DNA of 64,000 nucleotides from Candidatus Tenderia electrophaga (GTDB lineage: Bacteria; Pseudomonadota; Gammaproteobacteria; Tenderiales; Tenderiaceae), in NCBI GenBank assembly GCA_001447805.1, contig CP013099.1:2861181-2925180 (forward strand), given 5' to 3'. Below, piece after piece: positions 45,185-53,798 of this stretch. How positions within the stretch are numbered: the stretch's first letter is position 1; every line of letters begins with the position of its first letter. Both the position numbers and the translations under genes were made by a program. The notes below the pieces were generated by a model. The model was given only the letters and a program-made list of their open reading frames with translations. It was not told the DNA's origin and did no database searches.

Positions 45185-46990
45185 TTGAAGCCCAACCACC
45201 GTGAATTGATTGTCTTCGCCGTCACCGCCGCCGGCCTGCTACTGGCCTATCACTGGATCTTCTCCGCCTTTTTCCCCGCTGCCAACAATGGTATCGGTCA
45301 TGATTATTCGTATTTTCTGCCCAACCTGCTAGACGGCTATTACTGGTACCTGAACAACGGCGCCCTAAGCACTCCTTGGTTTACGGCGGCCTTTTGCGGT
45401 GGCGTGCCGGCCTTTCCCAATCCGCAGAATATTTATTTCTCCGTACCCCAGTGGCTGAGCTTCGCCGCCGATCCGTTAAGTGCGGTCTATATCACCATGC
45501 TGCTGTTCGCGCTGACGGGCTTTGCCGGTTTTTACGTATTGCTGCGCCGCTGTTTCCAGGCAACCCCCACCACCGCTCTCCTGGCTGCGGCGTTGTTTAT
45601 GTTCAACGGCTTTTTCGCCCACCGCCTGTTGATCGGCCACTTGGGCATGCACGTCTTCATGCTCACCCCTGTGATCGCCTATTTGCTTTTGGATCGCGCC
45701 GACAGACAGGCGGGCGATATACTCAGGACGGCGATGGCGGGGCTGCTGTTCGCGTATGTGATCTATGCCGGCGGAACACAGCTGATATTGCCGATGATCA
45801 TTGCCGTCATGATCATCGGCCTGACACAGGGTCTGCTGCATCAAGGACAGGCTCGTTTCTGGATGCGACTCGCCGGCGGCGGCGCACTCGGCATGTTGCT
45901 TGCCTTGGCCAAGCTCAGCGCCGCCCTGGCATTTTTGGATAATTTCCAACGCAGCGACTATCAGCTGCCCGGCGTAGAATCCATCTGGGGGCTTGTTCGA
46001 CTCAGCTTCGAGACCCTGTTTCTACACCCTGCGGACACCACCATCCGTGCGTTTTGGAGCAACGCCCAATGGGCGACGTCCCGGCACGAATTCGAATACG
46101 GTATCACCGTGGTGCCGCTGATCATGCTGGTCATCGCCGTTCCGTTTTTGCTAGGCAGGGTACGCGGGAAAGCGCGCCTCAGCGCCAGGCAATGGCTGCA
46201 GTTGGGCGCGCTATTTCTCCTGCTACTGATGCCGTTGGCGTTGAACTATTACACCCCGGCCTGGAACGCGTTTTTGAAGGACATCCCCGTCATCGGCAGC
46301 AGCAGCACCTTGATCCGCTGGTTCAGTATCTATATCCCGGTCATTCTGCTCGGCGCCGGCCTGGCCTTTGACAAGGCGGCGGGCTTAAAACGCGTCCGCC
46401 CCTATCTCGCCGCCGGCGGTATCCTGGCCGTCGTGGTCGTCAACGCCATGACCGAACGCGACTATTACGCCACCCAGCCCTACAACCCGGCACCCATCAC
46501 CACTGCCTATGAACAGGCCCGGGGCCAAGGGCACGCCCCCCGTATCGACAAGATCACCGCCTTTCGCGATCAACACGGGCGCATCCTGATGCCCATCTTT
46601 CGCAACAACAGTTTGGTCCAAGGCGCCTCACAGCTGTTCTGTTACGAACCGATCTTCGGCTACCGACTGGAAAAGTTTCCCGTGCAGCAGATGCGGCCCG
46701 GGCCGGTGTCTGCGGTCATAAATGATCACTTCAACCTCAAAAACCCGGCCTGTTACGTCTACGATGAAAGCAACAACTGCGCCCCCGGTGATCATTTCGC
46801 CGTTTCCCAAGCACAGGCCGCCCAGGCGTTCAGCCGCTATCAAGCCTATCCTTTCCAACTGCCGTGGTGGCAACGAGCGGCCAATATGATCAGCCTGGTG
46901 ACGCTGGCCTTGATCGTGCTATTTTTGCCGGCATACGCTGTAATGTCATTCCGTAACAAACGAGCTGCGAACAAACCCAGTGGATACTGA
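45185..46990 (+). CDS. polytopic membrane protein, GT-C/YfhO-like
   Basis: A 601-residue protein with about eleven or twelve hydrophobic segments and two hydrophilic loops. The first loop contains GHDYSYFLPNLLDGYYWY, an acidic block placed as in GT-C-type glycosyltransferases that use polyprenyl-phosphate sugars; the long loop near residues 425-560 is probably periplasmic. YfhO-like proteins of this shape are proposed to add sugars to envelope polymers. The start is a TTG at 45185 with AAAGAG upstream; an overlapping ATG is out of frame. It overlaps the GT2 gene by 11 bp, so the two are coupled: the GT2 enzyme could make the lipid-linked sugar that this protein uses. Confidence 0.7.
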   Translation: MKPNHRELIVFAVTAAGLLLAYHWIFSAFFPAANNGIGHDYSYFLPNLLDGYYWYLNNGALSTPWFTAAFCGGVPAFPNPQNIYFSVPQWLSFAADPLSAVYITMLLFALTGFAGFYVLLRRCFQATPTTALLAAALFMFNGFFAHRLLIGHLGMHVFMLTPVIAYLLLDRADRQAGDILRTAMAGLLFAYVIYAGGTQLILPMIIAVMIIGLTQGLLHQGQARFWMRLAGGGALGMLLALAKLSAALAFLDNFQRSDYQLPGVESIWGLVRLSFETLFLHPADTTIRAFWSNAQWATSRHEFEYGITVVPLIMLVIAVPFLLGRVRGKARLSARQWLQLGALFLLLLMPLALNYYTPAWNAFLKDIPVIGSSSTLIRWFSIYIPVILLGAGLAFDKAAGLKRVRPYLAAGGILAVVVVNAMTERDYYATQPYNPAPITTAYEQARGQGHAPRIDKITAFRDQHGRILMPIFRNNSLVQGASQLFCYEPIFGYRLEKFPVQQMRPGPVSAVINDHFNLKNPACYVYDESNNCAPGDHFAVSQAQAAQAFSRYQAYPFQLPWWQRAANMISLVTLALIVLFLPAYAVMSFRNKRAANKPSGY

Positions 46991-47984
46991 TAACGCACTG
47001 ATTTCCATCGTCGCACCGGTGTTCAACGAAGAGACGGTCATCCAGACCTTCTACGACCAACTCTGTGCCGTCATCGACGAGATCGATAGCCGCTTCGAAA
47101 TCATCTTCGTCGACGACGGCAGCCGCGACAGCTCGCCGGCGCTTTTAAATCGGCTCAAACAGCAGGATGCGCGTGTCGCCGTCATCGCGCTGAGCCGCAA
47201 CTTCGGCAAGGAGATCGCCCTTACCGCCGGTCTGGACCACAGCCACGGCGATGCGGTAATCGTCATCGATACCGATCTGCAGGACCCGCCGCAACTGATC
47301 ACGCAACTGATCGCCGAATGGCGCAACGGCTATGATGTGGTGTATGCCCAACGGGTGACGCGCGCAGGTGAAAGCTGGTTCAAAAAAATCACCGCCCACC
47401 ATTTTTACCGCCTGATCCAGCGTCTTTCCCACATCCGGATCCCGGCGGACACGGGTGATTTCAGACTGTTAAGCCGCCGCGCGGTCGAGGCCCTGGGGCG
47501 ATTACGCGAACGGCATCGCTTCATGAAAGGTTTGTTTGCCTGGATCGGCTATCCGCAGAAGGCGGTGCAGTATGATCGCCTGCCGCGCCGTGCCGGCCAG
47601 AGCAAGTGGAACTACTGGCGCCTGTGGAACTTCGCCCTGGAGGGCATCACCTCCTTCAGCACCGCGCCGCTGCGCATCGCCACCTATTTTGGTCTGGCGG
47701 TGGCCCTGCTCGCCTTCATCTACGGCGCCTTTATCATCTACGACACCTTGGTACACGGCAACCCTGTGCCGGGTTATCCTTCGTTGATGGTGGTGGTCTT
47801 ATTCCTCGGCGGCATTCAACTCATCGGCATCGGTATTATCGGTGAATACCTGGGACGCCTGTACGATGAAGCGAAACAGCGGCCGCTGTATTTGGTCAAG
47901 TCCTATCAACCCTCGGCAGATTGCTCCGCCAAGGCGGCAACGACCTCCTCGATCACCGATTCCCATTCCCCCACCTCGGGCTGA
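46980..47984 (+). CDS. GT2 glycosyltransferase, DPM1/GtrB-like, with two C-terminal membrane helices
   Basis: A 334-residue enzyme that should transfer a sugar from a nucleotide to polyprenyl phosphate. The GT-A fold is complete: VAPVFNEETVIQTFYDQL, IIFVDDGSRDSS, IDTDLQDPPQL (DXD) and later RRAGQSKWNYWRLWNFA. Two hydrophobic helices lie at about residues 235-260 and 270-295. The GTG at 46980 lies within the previous gene. The last 22 residues (from SADCSAKAATT onward) extend past the usual end and are encoded antisense to the tail of the convergent TPR gene; they look like a later read-through addition. Confidence 0.92.
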   Translation: MDTDNALISIVAPVFNEETVIQTFYDQLCAVIDEIDSRFEIIFVDDGSRDSSPALLNRLKQQDARVAVIALSRNFGKEIALTAGLDHSHGDAVIVIDTDLQDPPQLITQLIAEWRNGYDVVYAQRVTRAGESWFKKITAHHFYRLIQRLSHIRIPADTGDFRLLSRRAVEALGRLRERHRFMKGLFAWIGYPQKAVQYDRLPRRAGQSKWNYWRLWNFALEGITSFSTAPLRIATYFGLAVALLAFIYGAFIIYDTLVHGNPVPGYPSLMVVVLFLGGIQLIGIGIIGEYLGRLYDEAKQRPLYLVKSYQPSADCSAKAATTSSITDSHSPTSG

Positions 47985-49582
47985 CGGAACAAGCGCATCG
48001 TTGGGTACCAGGGACTGTCTTTACGTTCGAGAAACCAACGCCAGTCGGCGGGATGGGACAGCAAGGTCCAGGCGGGTCGGCCCAGGGCACCGCTCAAGTG
48101 GGCCACTGCAGTACAAACGCTAATCACCAGATCCAAATGACAGATGGCCGCCGCCGTGTCGGAAAAGTCATTCAACTGCGGGCCGAGATCGATAATATTC
48201 ATGCCTGCCGGCGCATCCCGCAACTGGTCGGCAGCGTCCCCTTTTTGCAGGCTGTAAAAAGTGACCTTCGGCACCCTCGCCAAGGGTGCCAATTGCTGCA
48301 GCGCCAAGGAGCGCCGCTTATCGTTTATACCGCGCGGGTTACCGGCCCAGACCAAACCCACCCTGAGGCCGCTGCCGCTGATGAGGTTTTCCCATTTAGA
48401 CAAGCGGGCCTCATCCACAGTCAGATAGGGAACCTCGGCGGGGATGCTGTCGAATTCGGTGTCGAGCAGACCGGGAAGGCTGAGCAGCGGGATTTGATAA
48501 TCGTAGTCACCGTGGTCTTGCGGCGTGATGACCCGGTCCACACCGCTCAAACTCCGCATCAAGTCGGCCAAGCTCGCCGGGCATTCCAATACCAGTGTAC
48601 CCACGCGATCTTCTATCAGATTCAAATAACGGCAAAACTGGATGGTATCGCCCATACCCTGCTCGGCGTAGACCAGCAAGGTCTTAGCGGGGATCGGCCG
48701 CCCGTCCCAGCGCGGCCGTGATGAATAGCGCCGGCCGAACTGGCGCATGGTCTCCAGCGTCTTGAAGCGGGATTCATAATCAAGCCACCCCTGTTTGAAT
48801 TCACCGATCAACAGCAGTAATAGGGCGCGGTTCCAGCGCATAGCGTGGCTGTCGGGATCTATCTGCAAGGCCCGATCAAAGCAGGCGCGCGCCTCATCGA
48901 AATGGGCATAGCGGAAATGCAGGTAGGCCAGGCTGGCCAGGGTGGCCGCCGAACGCGGTGCCAGCGACAATGATTTTTCATACCACGCCAGCGCTGCCTC
49001 GAAATCCCCTTTGGCGTGAAACAGGTTGCCCAGGTTGGCATAGATTTCCGCTTCATTGGCGCCGTGGTGCAAGGCTTCGCGATAAATCATTTCTGCGGCG
49101 TCGAACGCGCCCTGCTCCTGCTTTACATTGGCCAGACAGTTGAGTGCGGCGGCATCCACCGGGTCCATATCCAAGGCCTGACGACAATACCGTTCCGCAT
49201 CCTCCCACCTCCCCAGCGTGAGATACAGCCTGGCCAAACGCTTGTGGCCGTCCGTCGCGGCAGGTTTGAGCTTGAGATAACTGAGATAGAATTGTTCAGC
49301 CGCGGCCGGATCCTGTTGCAGTTCCGCCAGTCCGGCCAGATTGAAGTGGATCGCGGCTGCGTCGGGGCGCAATTGCAAGGCCCGCTGGAAAGCCGCCTGC
49401 GCCTCGGAGTACTGCCCCAGCCGGCCCGACAGGGCACCGTAATTGATCCAGGCCTCGTAATCGAGCCGCTGACGCCGACAGATGTCCCCGAACAACTTGC
49501 GCGCCTCGGCGATACGATTCTGCTGCAACAGCGCGTGGGCCTTTTTCCGTTTTGAATCCAGTACGGGGTCGCGTTTGGCCAC
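47906..49582 (-). CDS. TPR-repeat protein with GT-B-like glycosyltransferase domain
   Basis: A 558-residue protein in two parts. TPR units fill residues 10 to about 270 (for example YEAWINYGALSGRLGQYSEA, AEIYANLGNLFHAKGDFEAA). The remaining part resembles GT9/GT41-like families, with LLVYAEQGMGDTIQFCRYL, RVGLVWAGNPRGINDKRRS and VISVCTAVAHLSGALGRP, the last being the nucleotide-sugar-binding region. It may glycosylate proteins or a surface glycan. The start is a GTG at 49582, 7 bp after the metZ stop, with no strong ribosome site. Its 3' end overlaps the GT2 gene, on the other strand, by 79 bp. Confidence 0.85.
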   Translation of the reverse strand: MAKRDPVLDSKRKKAHALLQQNRIAEARKLFGDICRRQRLDYEAWINYGALSGRLGQYSEAQAAFQRALQLRPDAAAIHFNLAGLAELQQDPAAAEQFYLSYLKLKPAATDGHKRLARLYLTLGRWEDAERYCRQALDMDPVDAAALNCLANVKQEQGAFDAAEMIYREALHHGANEAEIYANLGNLFHAKGDFEAALAWYEKSLSLAPRSAATLASLAYLHFRYAHFDEARACFDRALQIDPDSHAMRWNRALLLLLIGEFKQGWLDYESRFKTLETMRQFGRRYSSRPRWDGRPIPAKTLLVYAEQGMGDTIQFCRYLNLIEDRVGTLVLECPASLADLMRSLSGVDRVITPQDHGDYDYQIPLLSLPGLLDTEFDSIPAEVPYLTVDEARLSKWENLISGSGLRVGLVWAGNPRGINDKRRSLALQQLAPLARVPKVTFYSLQKGDAADQLRDAPAGMNIIDLGPQLNDFSDTAAAICHLDLVISVCTAVAHLSGALGRPAWTLLSHPADWRWFLERKDSPWYPTMRLFRQPEVGEWESVIEEVVAALAEQSAEG

Positions 49583-49588
49583 GGTGTG

Positions 49589-50776
49589 TTACAGACGATC
49601 GAGGCCGCGTTGCAGGTCCGCCTTGAGATCCTCCACATCTTCCAGCCCGACTGCGACGCGGATCAGGCTGTCACTGACACCGGCCGTGTCACGCTGTTGC
49701 TGCGTCAGGCGGCCATGGGTGGTGGTGGCCGGATGGGTGACGGTGGACTTGGTGTCGCCCAGATTGGCGGTGATGGAGATCAGCTCGGTACTGTCGATCA
49801 CCCGCCACGCCGCCTGCTTGCCGCCTTCGACCTCAAACGACAGCACCCCACCGAAGCCCTTCTGCTGTTCGGCGGCCAGGGCGTGCTGGGGATGAGACGC
49901 CAGTCCCGGGTAATAGACATGCTTCACCTTGGCATGGCCCTGCAGCCATTCGGCCAATATCTGGGCATTACGGCAATGGGCCTCCATACGCAGGCGCAGG
50001 GTCTCCAGCCCTTTCAGGAACACCCAGGCGTTGAAGGGGCTCATGGTCGGTCCGGCGGTGCGCAGAAACGCATAGACCTCGCTGCCCACCACATCCTCCT
50101 TGCCCACCACGGCGCCGCCGATACAGCGCCCCTGACCGTCCAGGTACTTGGTGGCGGAATGGATGACGATATCGGCGCCCAGATGCAACGGCAGTTGCAG
50201 GGCCGGGGTACAGAAACAATTGTCCACCACCAACCAGGCGCCATGCTGATGGGCCAGTTCGGCCAGGGCCTTGATGTCCGCCACCTCGGTCAAAGGATTG
50301 GACGGCGTTTCCAGAAACAGGAGTTTGGTATTGGGCTTGAAGGCGGCACGCCAGGCGGCGACATCGACCAGATCCACAAAGCTGGTCTCGACGCCGAACT
50401 TGGCCATGTAGTTATTCAGCAGTACCGAGGTCGTGCCGAAGATGGCGCGCGATGAAACGATGTGATCGCCGCTTTGCAGCAGGGCCATGAAGGTGGACAG
50501 GATGGCCGACATACCGGAACTGGTGGCGACGCAGCGCTCGCCCCCTTCCAGGGCCGCCAGGCGTTGTTCGAAGCTGCGCACCGTGGGGTTGGTGAAGCGC
50601 GAATAGATATTGCCCGGCACCTCGCCGGAGAAGCGCGCCGCGGCCTCGGCCGCGCTGCCGAAGACATAGCTGGAGGTGGGAAAGATGGGCTCCGACTGTT
50701 CCGCTTCTCCGGTGCGCCGCTGTCCCGCCCGCACCGCCAGGGTGTCGAAATTATAGTGCTCGAATTCGTCGCTCAT
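49589..50776 (-). CDS. metZ: O-succinylhomoserine sulfhydrylase
   Basis: MetZ makes homocysteine from O-succinylhomoserine and sulfide in methionine synthesis. The 395-residue PLP enzyme of the Cys/Met metabolism family has the cofactor lysine in VIHSATKYLDGQGR, the phosphate-binding ATSSGMSAI, and NIYSRFTNPTVRSFE. The ATG at 50776 has GGAG ten bases upstream. An in-frame ATG at 50833 would add 19 residues not seen in the family; it lies inside a structured leader. It is 196 bp downstream of purF, the order found in Pseudomonas and relatives. Confidence 0.95.
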   Translation of the reverse strand: MSDEFEHYNFDTLAVRAGQRRTGEAEQSEPIFPTSSYVFGSAAEAAARFSGEVPGNIYSRFTNPTVRSFEQRLAALEGGERCVATSSGMSAILSTFMALLQSGDHIVSSRAIFGTTSVLLNNYMAKFGVETSFVDLVDVAAWRAAFKPNTKLLFLETPSNPLTEVADIKALAELAHQHGAWLVVDNCFCTPALQLPLHLGADIVIHSATKYLDGQGRCIGGAVVGKEDVVGSEVYAFLRTAGPTMSPFNAWVFLKGLETLRLRMEAHCRNAQILAEWLQGHAKVKHVYYPGLASHPQHALAAEQQKGFGGVLSFEVEGGKQAAWRVIDSTELISITANLGDTKSTVTHPATTTHGRLTQQQRDTAGVSDSLIRVAVGLEDVEDLKADLQRGLDRL

Positions 50777-50868
50777 GGTTGCTCTACTCCGCCCGTAGCG
50801 CGGGCACAAAAAAACCCGCTTTGCGTTTTTCATGATCGCTAAAGCAGGCTTGGCACCTCTCTTTAGCG
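50777..50868 (-). promoter_or_regulatory. structured leader of metZ (candidate attenuator or riboregulator)
   Basis: Read on the minus strand, the leader begins with a hairpin of 8-bp arms CGCTAAAG and CTTTAGCG (50868-50837). A short ACGC-AAA-GCG hairpin (50825-50815) leads into a run of seven T (50814-50808), which resembles a terminator. The GCGGG of this part can also pair with CCCGC just downstream (50805-50801). That CCCGC is part of a third hairpin, GCCCG-CGCTA-CGGGC, immediately before the GGAG ribosome site. These pairings exclude each other. I do not recognise a SAM-I, SAM-II or SAH riboswitch core. Confidence 0.45.
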
Positions 50869-50971
50869 GTATTTGTTACGCGCCCGCAAGCTGAGCTCAA
50901 ATCGGCGCACTAGAATATCTAAGAGTAAAAAAATCGGCCCCGCCCTGTCAATGTTTAAGCGATCTCTGACC

Positions 50972-52483
50972 TTATTGGCTGTTATGCAAGTCGATGACAT
51001 CGGCATTATGGACACCACGCTTTTCCTTGGCCGCGTCGTTGCGGATTTCTTCCAGACGCTGGAAATAGGCGTCGTCCACATCGCCGGTGACATAGCGGCC
51101 GTCGAACACCGAGGTATCGAAATCCACCAGCTCCGGGTTGCGTTTGCGCACCGCCTTTTTGAGATCTTCAAGATCCTGGTAGATTACCCTGTCGGCGCCG
51201 ATCACTTGCGCCACCTCGTCATCGCTACGGCCGTAGGCGATCAGTTCATTCTTGGCCGGCATGTCGATGCCATAGACATTGGCATAACGAATCGCCGGCG
51301 CGGCGGAGGCGAAATAGACTTTCTTGGCGCCCGCGTCACGGGCCATCTGGATGATCTGCTGCGAAGTGGTGCCGCGCACGATGGAGTCATCCACCAGCAA
51401 CACGTTCTTGCCCTTGAACTCGAGATCGATGGCGTTGAGTTTCTGGCGTACCGATTTCTTGCGCTGGGTCTGTCCCGGCATGATGAAGGTACGGCCGATG
51501 TAGCGGTTCTTGATGAAGCCCTCGCGATACAGTACGCCCAGTTCATTGGCCAGCTGCAAGGCCGAGGTTCGGCTGGTATCGGGCACGGGGATCACCACAT
51601 CGATATCCCGATCGGGCCACTCGCGCTCGATCTTGCGCGCCAGGGCCTCGCCCATACGCAGACGCGCCTTATAGACCAGCACATCATCGATAATGGAATC
51701 GGGACGCGCCAGATAGACATATTCGAAGATACACGTGGCATAGGCGGGCTTCTCGGCGCACTGTCTTTTGTGCAGACTGCCGTCCCGGCCGATGAGGACC
51801 GCCTCCCCCGGCGCGATGTCGGCGATCAGCTCAAAGCCCAGCACGTCCAGCGCCACACTCTCGGAGGCGATCATGTATTCGGTGCCCTTGTCGGTCTCAC
51901 GCTTGCCATAGACGATGGGCCGGATGCCATGGGGATCGCGAAAGCCGACGATACCGAAACCGGTGATCATGGCGATCGCCGCATAGGCGCCGCGGCAGCG
52001 TCGATGTACCGCCGCCACCGCGTCGAACACGTCGTTATGATCGATACGGAACTTACGCTGACGCTGCAATTCATGGGCGAAAACGTTGAGCAGCACCTCG
52101 GAATCCGAGTCCGTATTCATATGGCGCAGGTCGGTGGTGAACAGTTCGCGCTTCAGCTCTTTCGAGTTGGTCAGATTGCCGTTATGGCCCAGGGTGATGC
52201 CGTAAGGTGAGTTGACGTAGAAGGGCTGGGCCTCGGCGGAGGAGGCACAGCCGGCGGTGGGATAACGCACATGGCCCACACCCATATCGCCGCGCAGATT
52301 GAGCATGTGCTCGGTGGCAAAGACATCGCGCACCAGACCGTTATCCTTGCGCAGAAAGAGCTTGCCCTTGTGGTAGGTGACGATGCCGGCGGCGTCTTGG
52401 CCGCGATGCTGCAGCACCGTCAGGCCGTCATACAGCGCCTGATTGACGTTGCCCTTACCTACAATTCCGATCACACCACACAT
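50972..52483 (-). CDS. purF: amidophosphoribosyltransferase
   Basis: PurF makes phosphoribosylamine from PRPP and glutamine, the first step of purine synthesis. The 503-residue protein starts MCGVIGIVG, with the N-terminal nucleophile Cys2 and no propeptide, followed by the amidase blocks [11 protein letters not shown] and GHNGNLTN. The phosphoribosyltransferase domain has [13 protein letters not shown], the PRPP loop. The ATG at 52483 is 12 bp after cvpA, the order seen across gammaproteobacteria. Confidence 0.98.
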   Translation of the reverse strand: MCGVIGIVGKGNVNQALYDGLTVLQHRGQDAAGIVTYHKGKLFLRKDNGLVRDVFATEHMLNLRGDMGVGHVRYPTAGCASSAEAQPFYVNSPYGITLGHNGNLTNSKELKRELFTTDLRHMNTDSDSEVLLNVFAHELQRQRKFRIDHNDVFDAVAAVHRRCRGAYAAIAMITGFGIVGFRDPHGIRPIVYGKRETDKGTEYMIASESVALDVLGFELIADIAPGEAVLIGRDGSLHKRQCAEKPAYATCIFEYVYLARPDSIIDDVLVYKARLRMGEALARKIEREWPDRDIDVVIPVPDTSRTSALQLANELGVLYREGFIKNRYIGRTFIMPGQTQRKKSVRQKLNAIDLEFKGKNVLLVDDSIVRGTTSQQIIQMARDAGAKKVYFASAAPAIRYANVYGIDMPAKNELIAYGRSDDEVAQVIGADRVIYQDLEDLKKAVRKRNPELVDFDTSVFDGRYVTGDVDDAYFQRLEEIRNDAAKEKRGVHNADVIDLHNSQ

Positions 52484-52495
52484 TGATTCAACCTC

Positions 52496-53020
52496 TCAAA
52501 AAGAATCCGTTGGGAACAGTGCATCGCCGTTGCGGACGAATGCCTGTCCCATGTTGTCCAGCGGATAATGCAGCTGGAGCCAGGCCAGCGCGTCTTTGAC
52601 GACGGCCACTGCATACGATTGCTGCCACAGCGATTCTTCCACCATGGGCGTCATCTCCGCCAGCAGCACCAGCACCGCAATCACCACAAAACCCCGTGCC
52701 AGGCCGAACCCGGCGCCGGCCACCCGGTCCACGCCCCGCAAGCCGATCGACTTGATCACCCTCGTCAACAATTGGGAGAGGATAAATCCGACAATGTGCA
52801 CCAGCACAAACAAGACCACGAAACTAAGCGCCAAACGCAGACCCTGGTCATTGATCAAGCCGACCAGATACGGCTCCAGAGTCGCCGCCCAGGCAAAGGC
52901 CAGCCAGAACGCCGCCACCCATACCAACAGCGACAAGGCTTCGCGCACGAAGCCGCGCCAGATGCCGATCAGTGCGGACGCAAGCATAATCCCCGCAATC
53001 AGATAATCAATGCTGCTCAT
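52496..53020 (-). CDS. cvpA: CvpA family membrane protein
   Basis: A 174-residue protein with four hydrophobic segments (about residues 5-22, 28-48, 63-85 and 105-125) and the family blocks DYLIAGIMLASALIGIWRG and RGVDRVAGAGFGLARG. CvpA is required for colicin V production in E. coli; its general role is unknown but it affects envelope stress. It sits directly upstream of purF in nearly all gammaproteobacteria that have it. Confidence 0.93.
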   Translation of the reverse strand: MSSIDYLIAGIMLASALIGIWRGFVREALSLLVWVAAFWLAFAWAATLEPYLVGLINDQGLRLALSFVVLFVLVHIVGFILSQLLTRVIKSIGLRGVDRVAGAGFGLARGFVVIAVLVLLAEMTPMVEESLWQQSYAVAVVKDALAWLQLHYPLDNMGQAFVRNGDALFPTDSF

Positions 53021-53186
53021 AAGCGCAGCTGCAAAGTCGGCAACGATACAGACGAAAAATCAAAGACCACTCCAGTCTCAACCCGAGGCGCCCGTGGTTG
53101 CGAAAGGGGGGGATTTTAACAGAATTGACATCAATCCTGAACCAATGCCTGGTTGCGCGGCGGTCCGAGCAGCATCGGGGATCCGC

Positions 53187-53798
53187 TTACTGATACTGCA
53201 TCACCAGGCCGTTCAGCTGGGTCTGTTTATCCACCTTCTTTTTCAATTGGTCCGCCTCGGTGCGTTCCAGTACCGGGCCGACCTTGACACGGTAAATGGT
53301 CGCGCCGCCGCTGCGGCCGCGTTCGATGAAGCTGGGGTGGCCGGCGCTGCGCAGCCGGTCACGCAGCTTAAAGGCTTTGGGCTGATCGGAGAAACTGGCC
53401 ACCTGCACTACCCAGGCGCTGGCGCCCGCGGGCACAACCGGCTTGCTGTCGGCCTCAGGCGCGGCCTTGGCCGTGTCCCGCTTAGGCGTAGATTTAGTTT
53501 CGGCTGCACCGGGCTTAGGCGTCGGGGTGGCCGATGCCTGGGCGGGCGGCTCAGGTTGCTCGGGCTCAGGCATTTCCACAATACGCTCGTTGCCGTCGAC
53601 CTCGGGGTCGACCGGCTCGGACCACACCTCCAAGGGCAACACCTCCATTTGCATGGCATCGGGGGCTTCCGGCATTTCGACCTGCTGCACGGGGTCGGGC
53701 TCATCCTGACTGAAATCAAGAATGCTGGGCACCAGGATCAGCGCCAGGGCCAACAACACGATGCCACCGATCAGCCGCTGTTTATGCGCGCTTTCCAT
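53187..53798 (-). CDS. dedD: SPOR-domain cell division protein DedD
   Basis: A membrane protein of 203 residues. One anchor lies at about residues 8-28 (LIGGIVLLALALILVPSIL), then a long Pro/Glu-rich linker, and a C-terminal SPOR domain from about residue 125 (WVVQVASFSDQPKAFKLRDR, then IYRVKVGPV and LERTEADQLKK). SPOR domains bind denuded glycan strands at the division site. The ATG at 53798 shares one base with the folC stop (TGATG) and has AGAGGTG upstream. Confidence 0.93.
   Translation of the reverse strand: MESAHKQRLIGGIVLLALALILVPSILDFSQDEPDPVQQVEMPEAPDAMQMEVLPLEVWSEPVDPEVDGNERIVEMPEPEQPEPPAQASATPTPKPGAAETKSTPKRDTAKAAPEADSKPVVPAGASAWVVQVASFSDQPKAFKLRDRLRSAGHPSFIERGRSGGATIYRVKVGPVLERTEADQLKKKVDKQTQLNGLVMQYQ

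Noticed and set aside
50808-50868. Possible SAM-II, SAH or T-box element before metZ.
   Set aside because: I could not match the conserved cores of these classes, so only a generic structured leader is recorded.
50873-52210. A 445-codon plus-strand frame opposite purF.
   Set aside because: Shadow of purF: the translation is composition-driven and has no recognisable domain or ribosome site.
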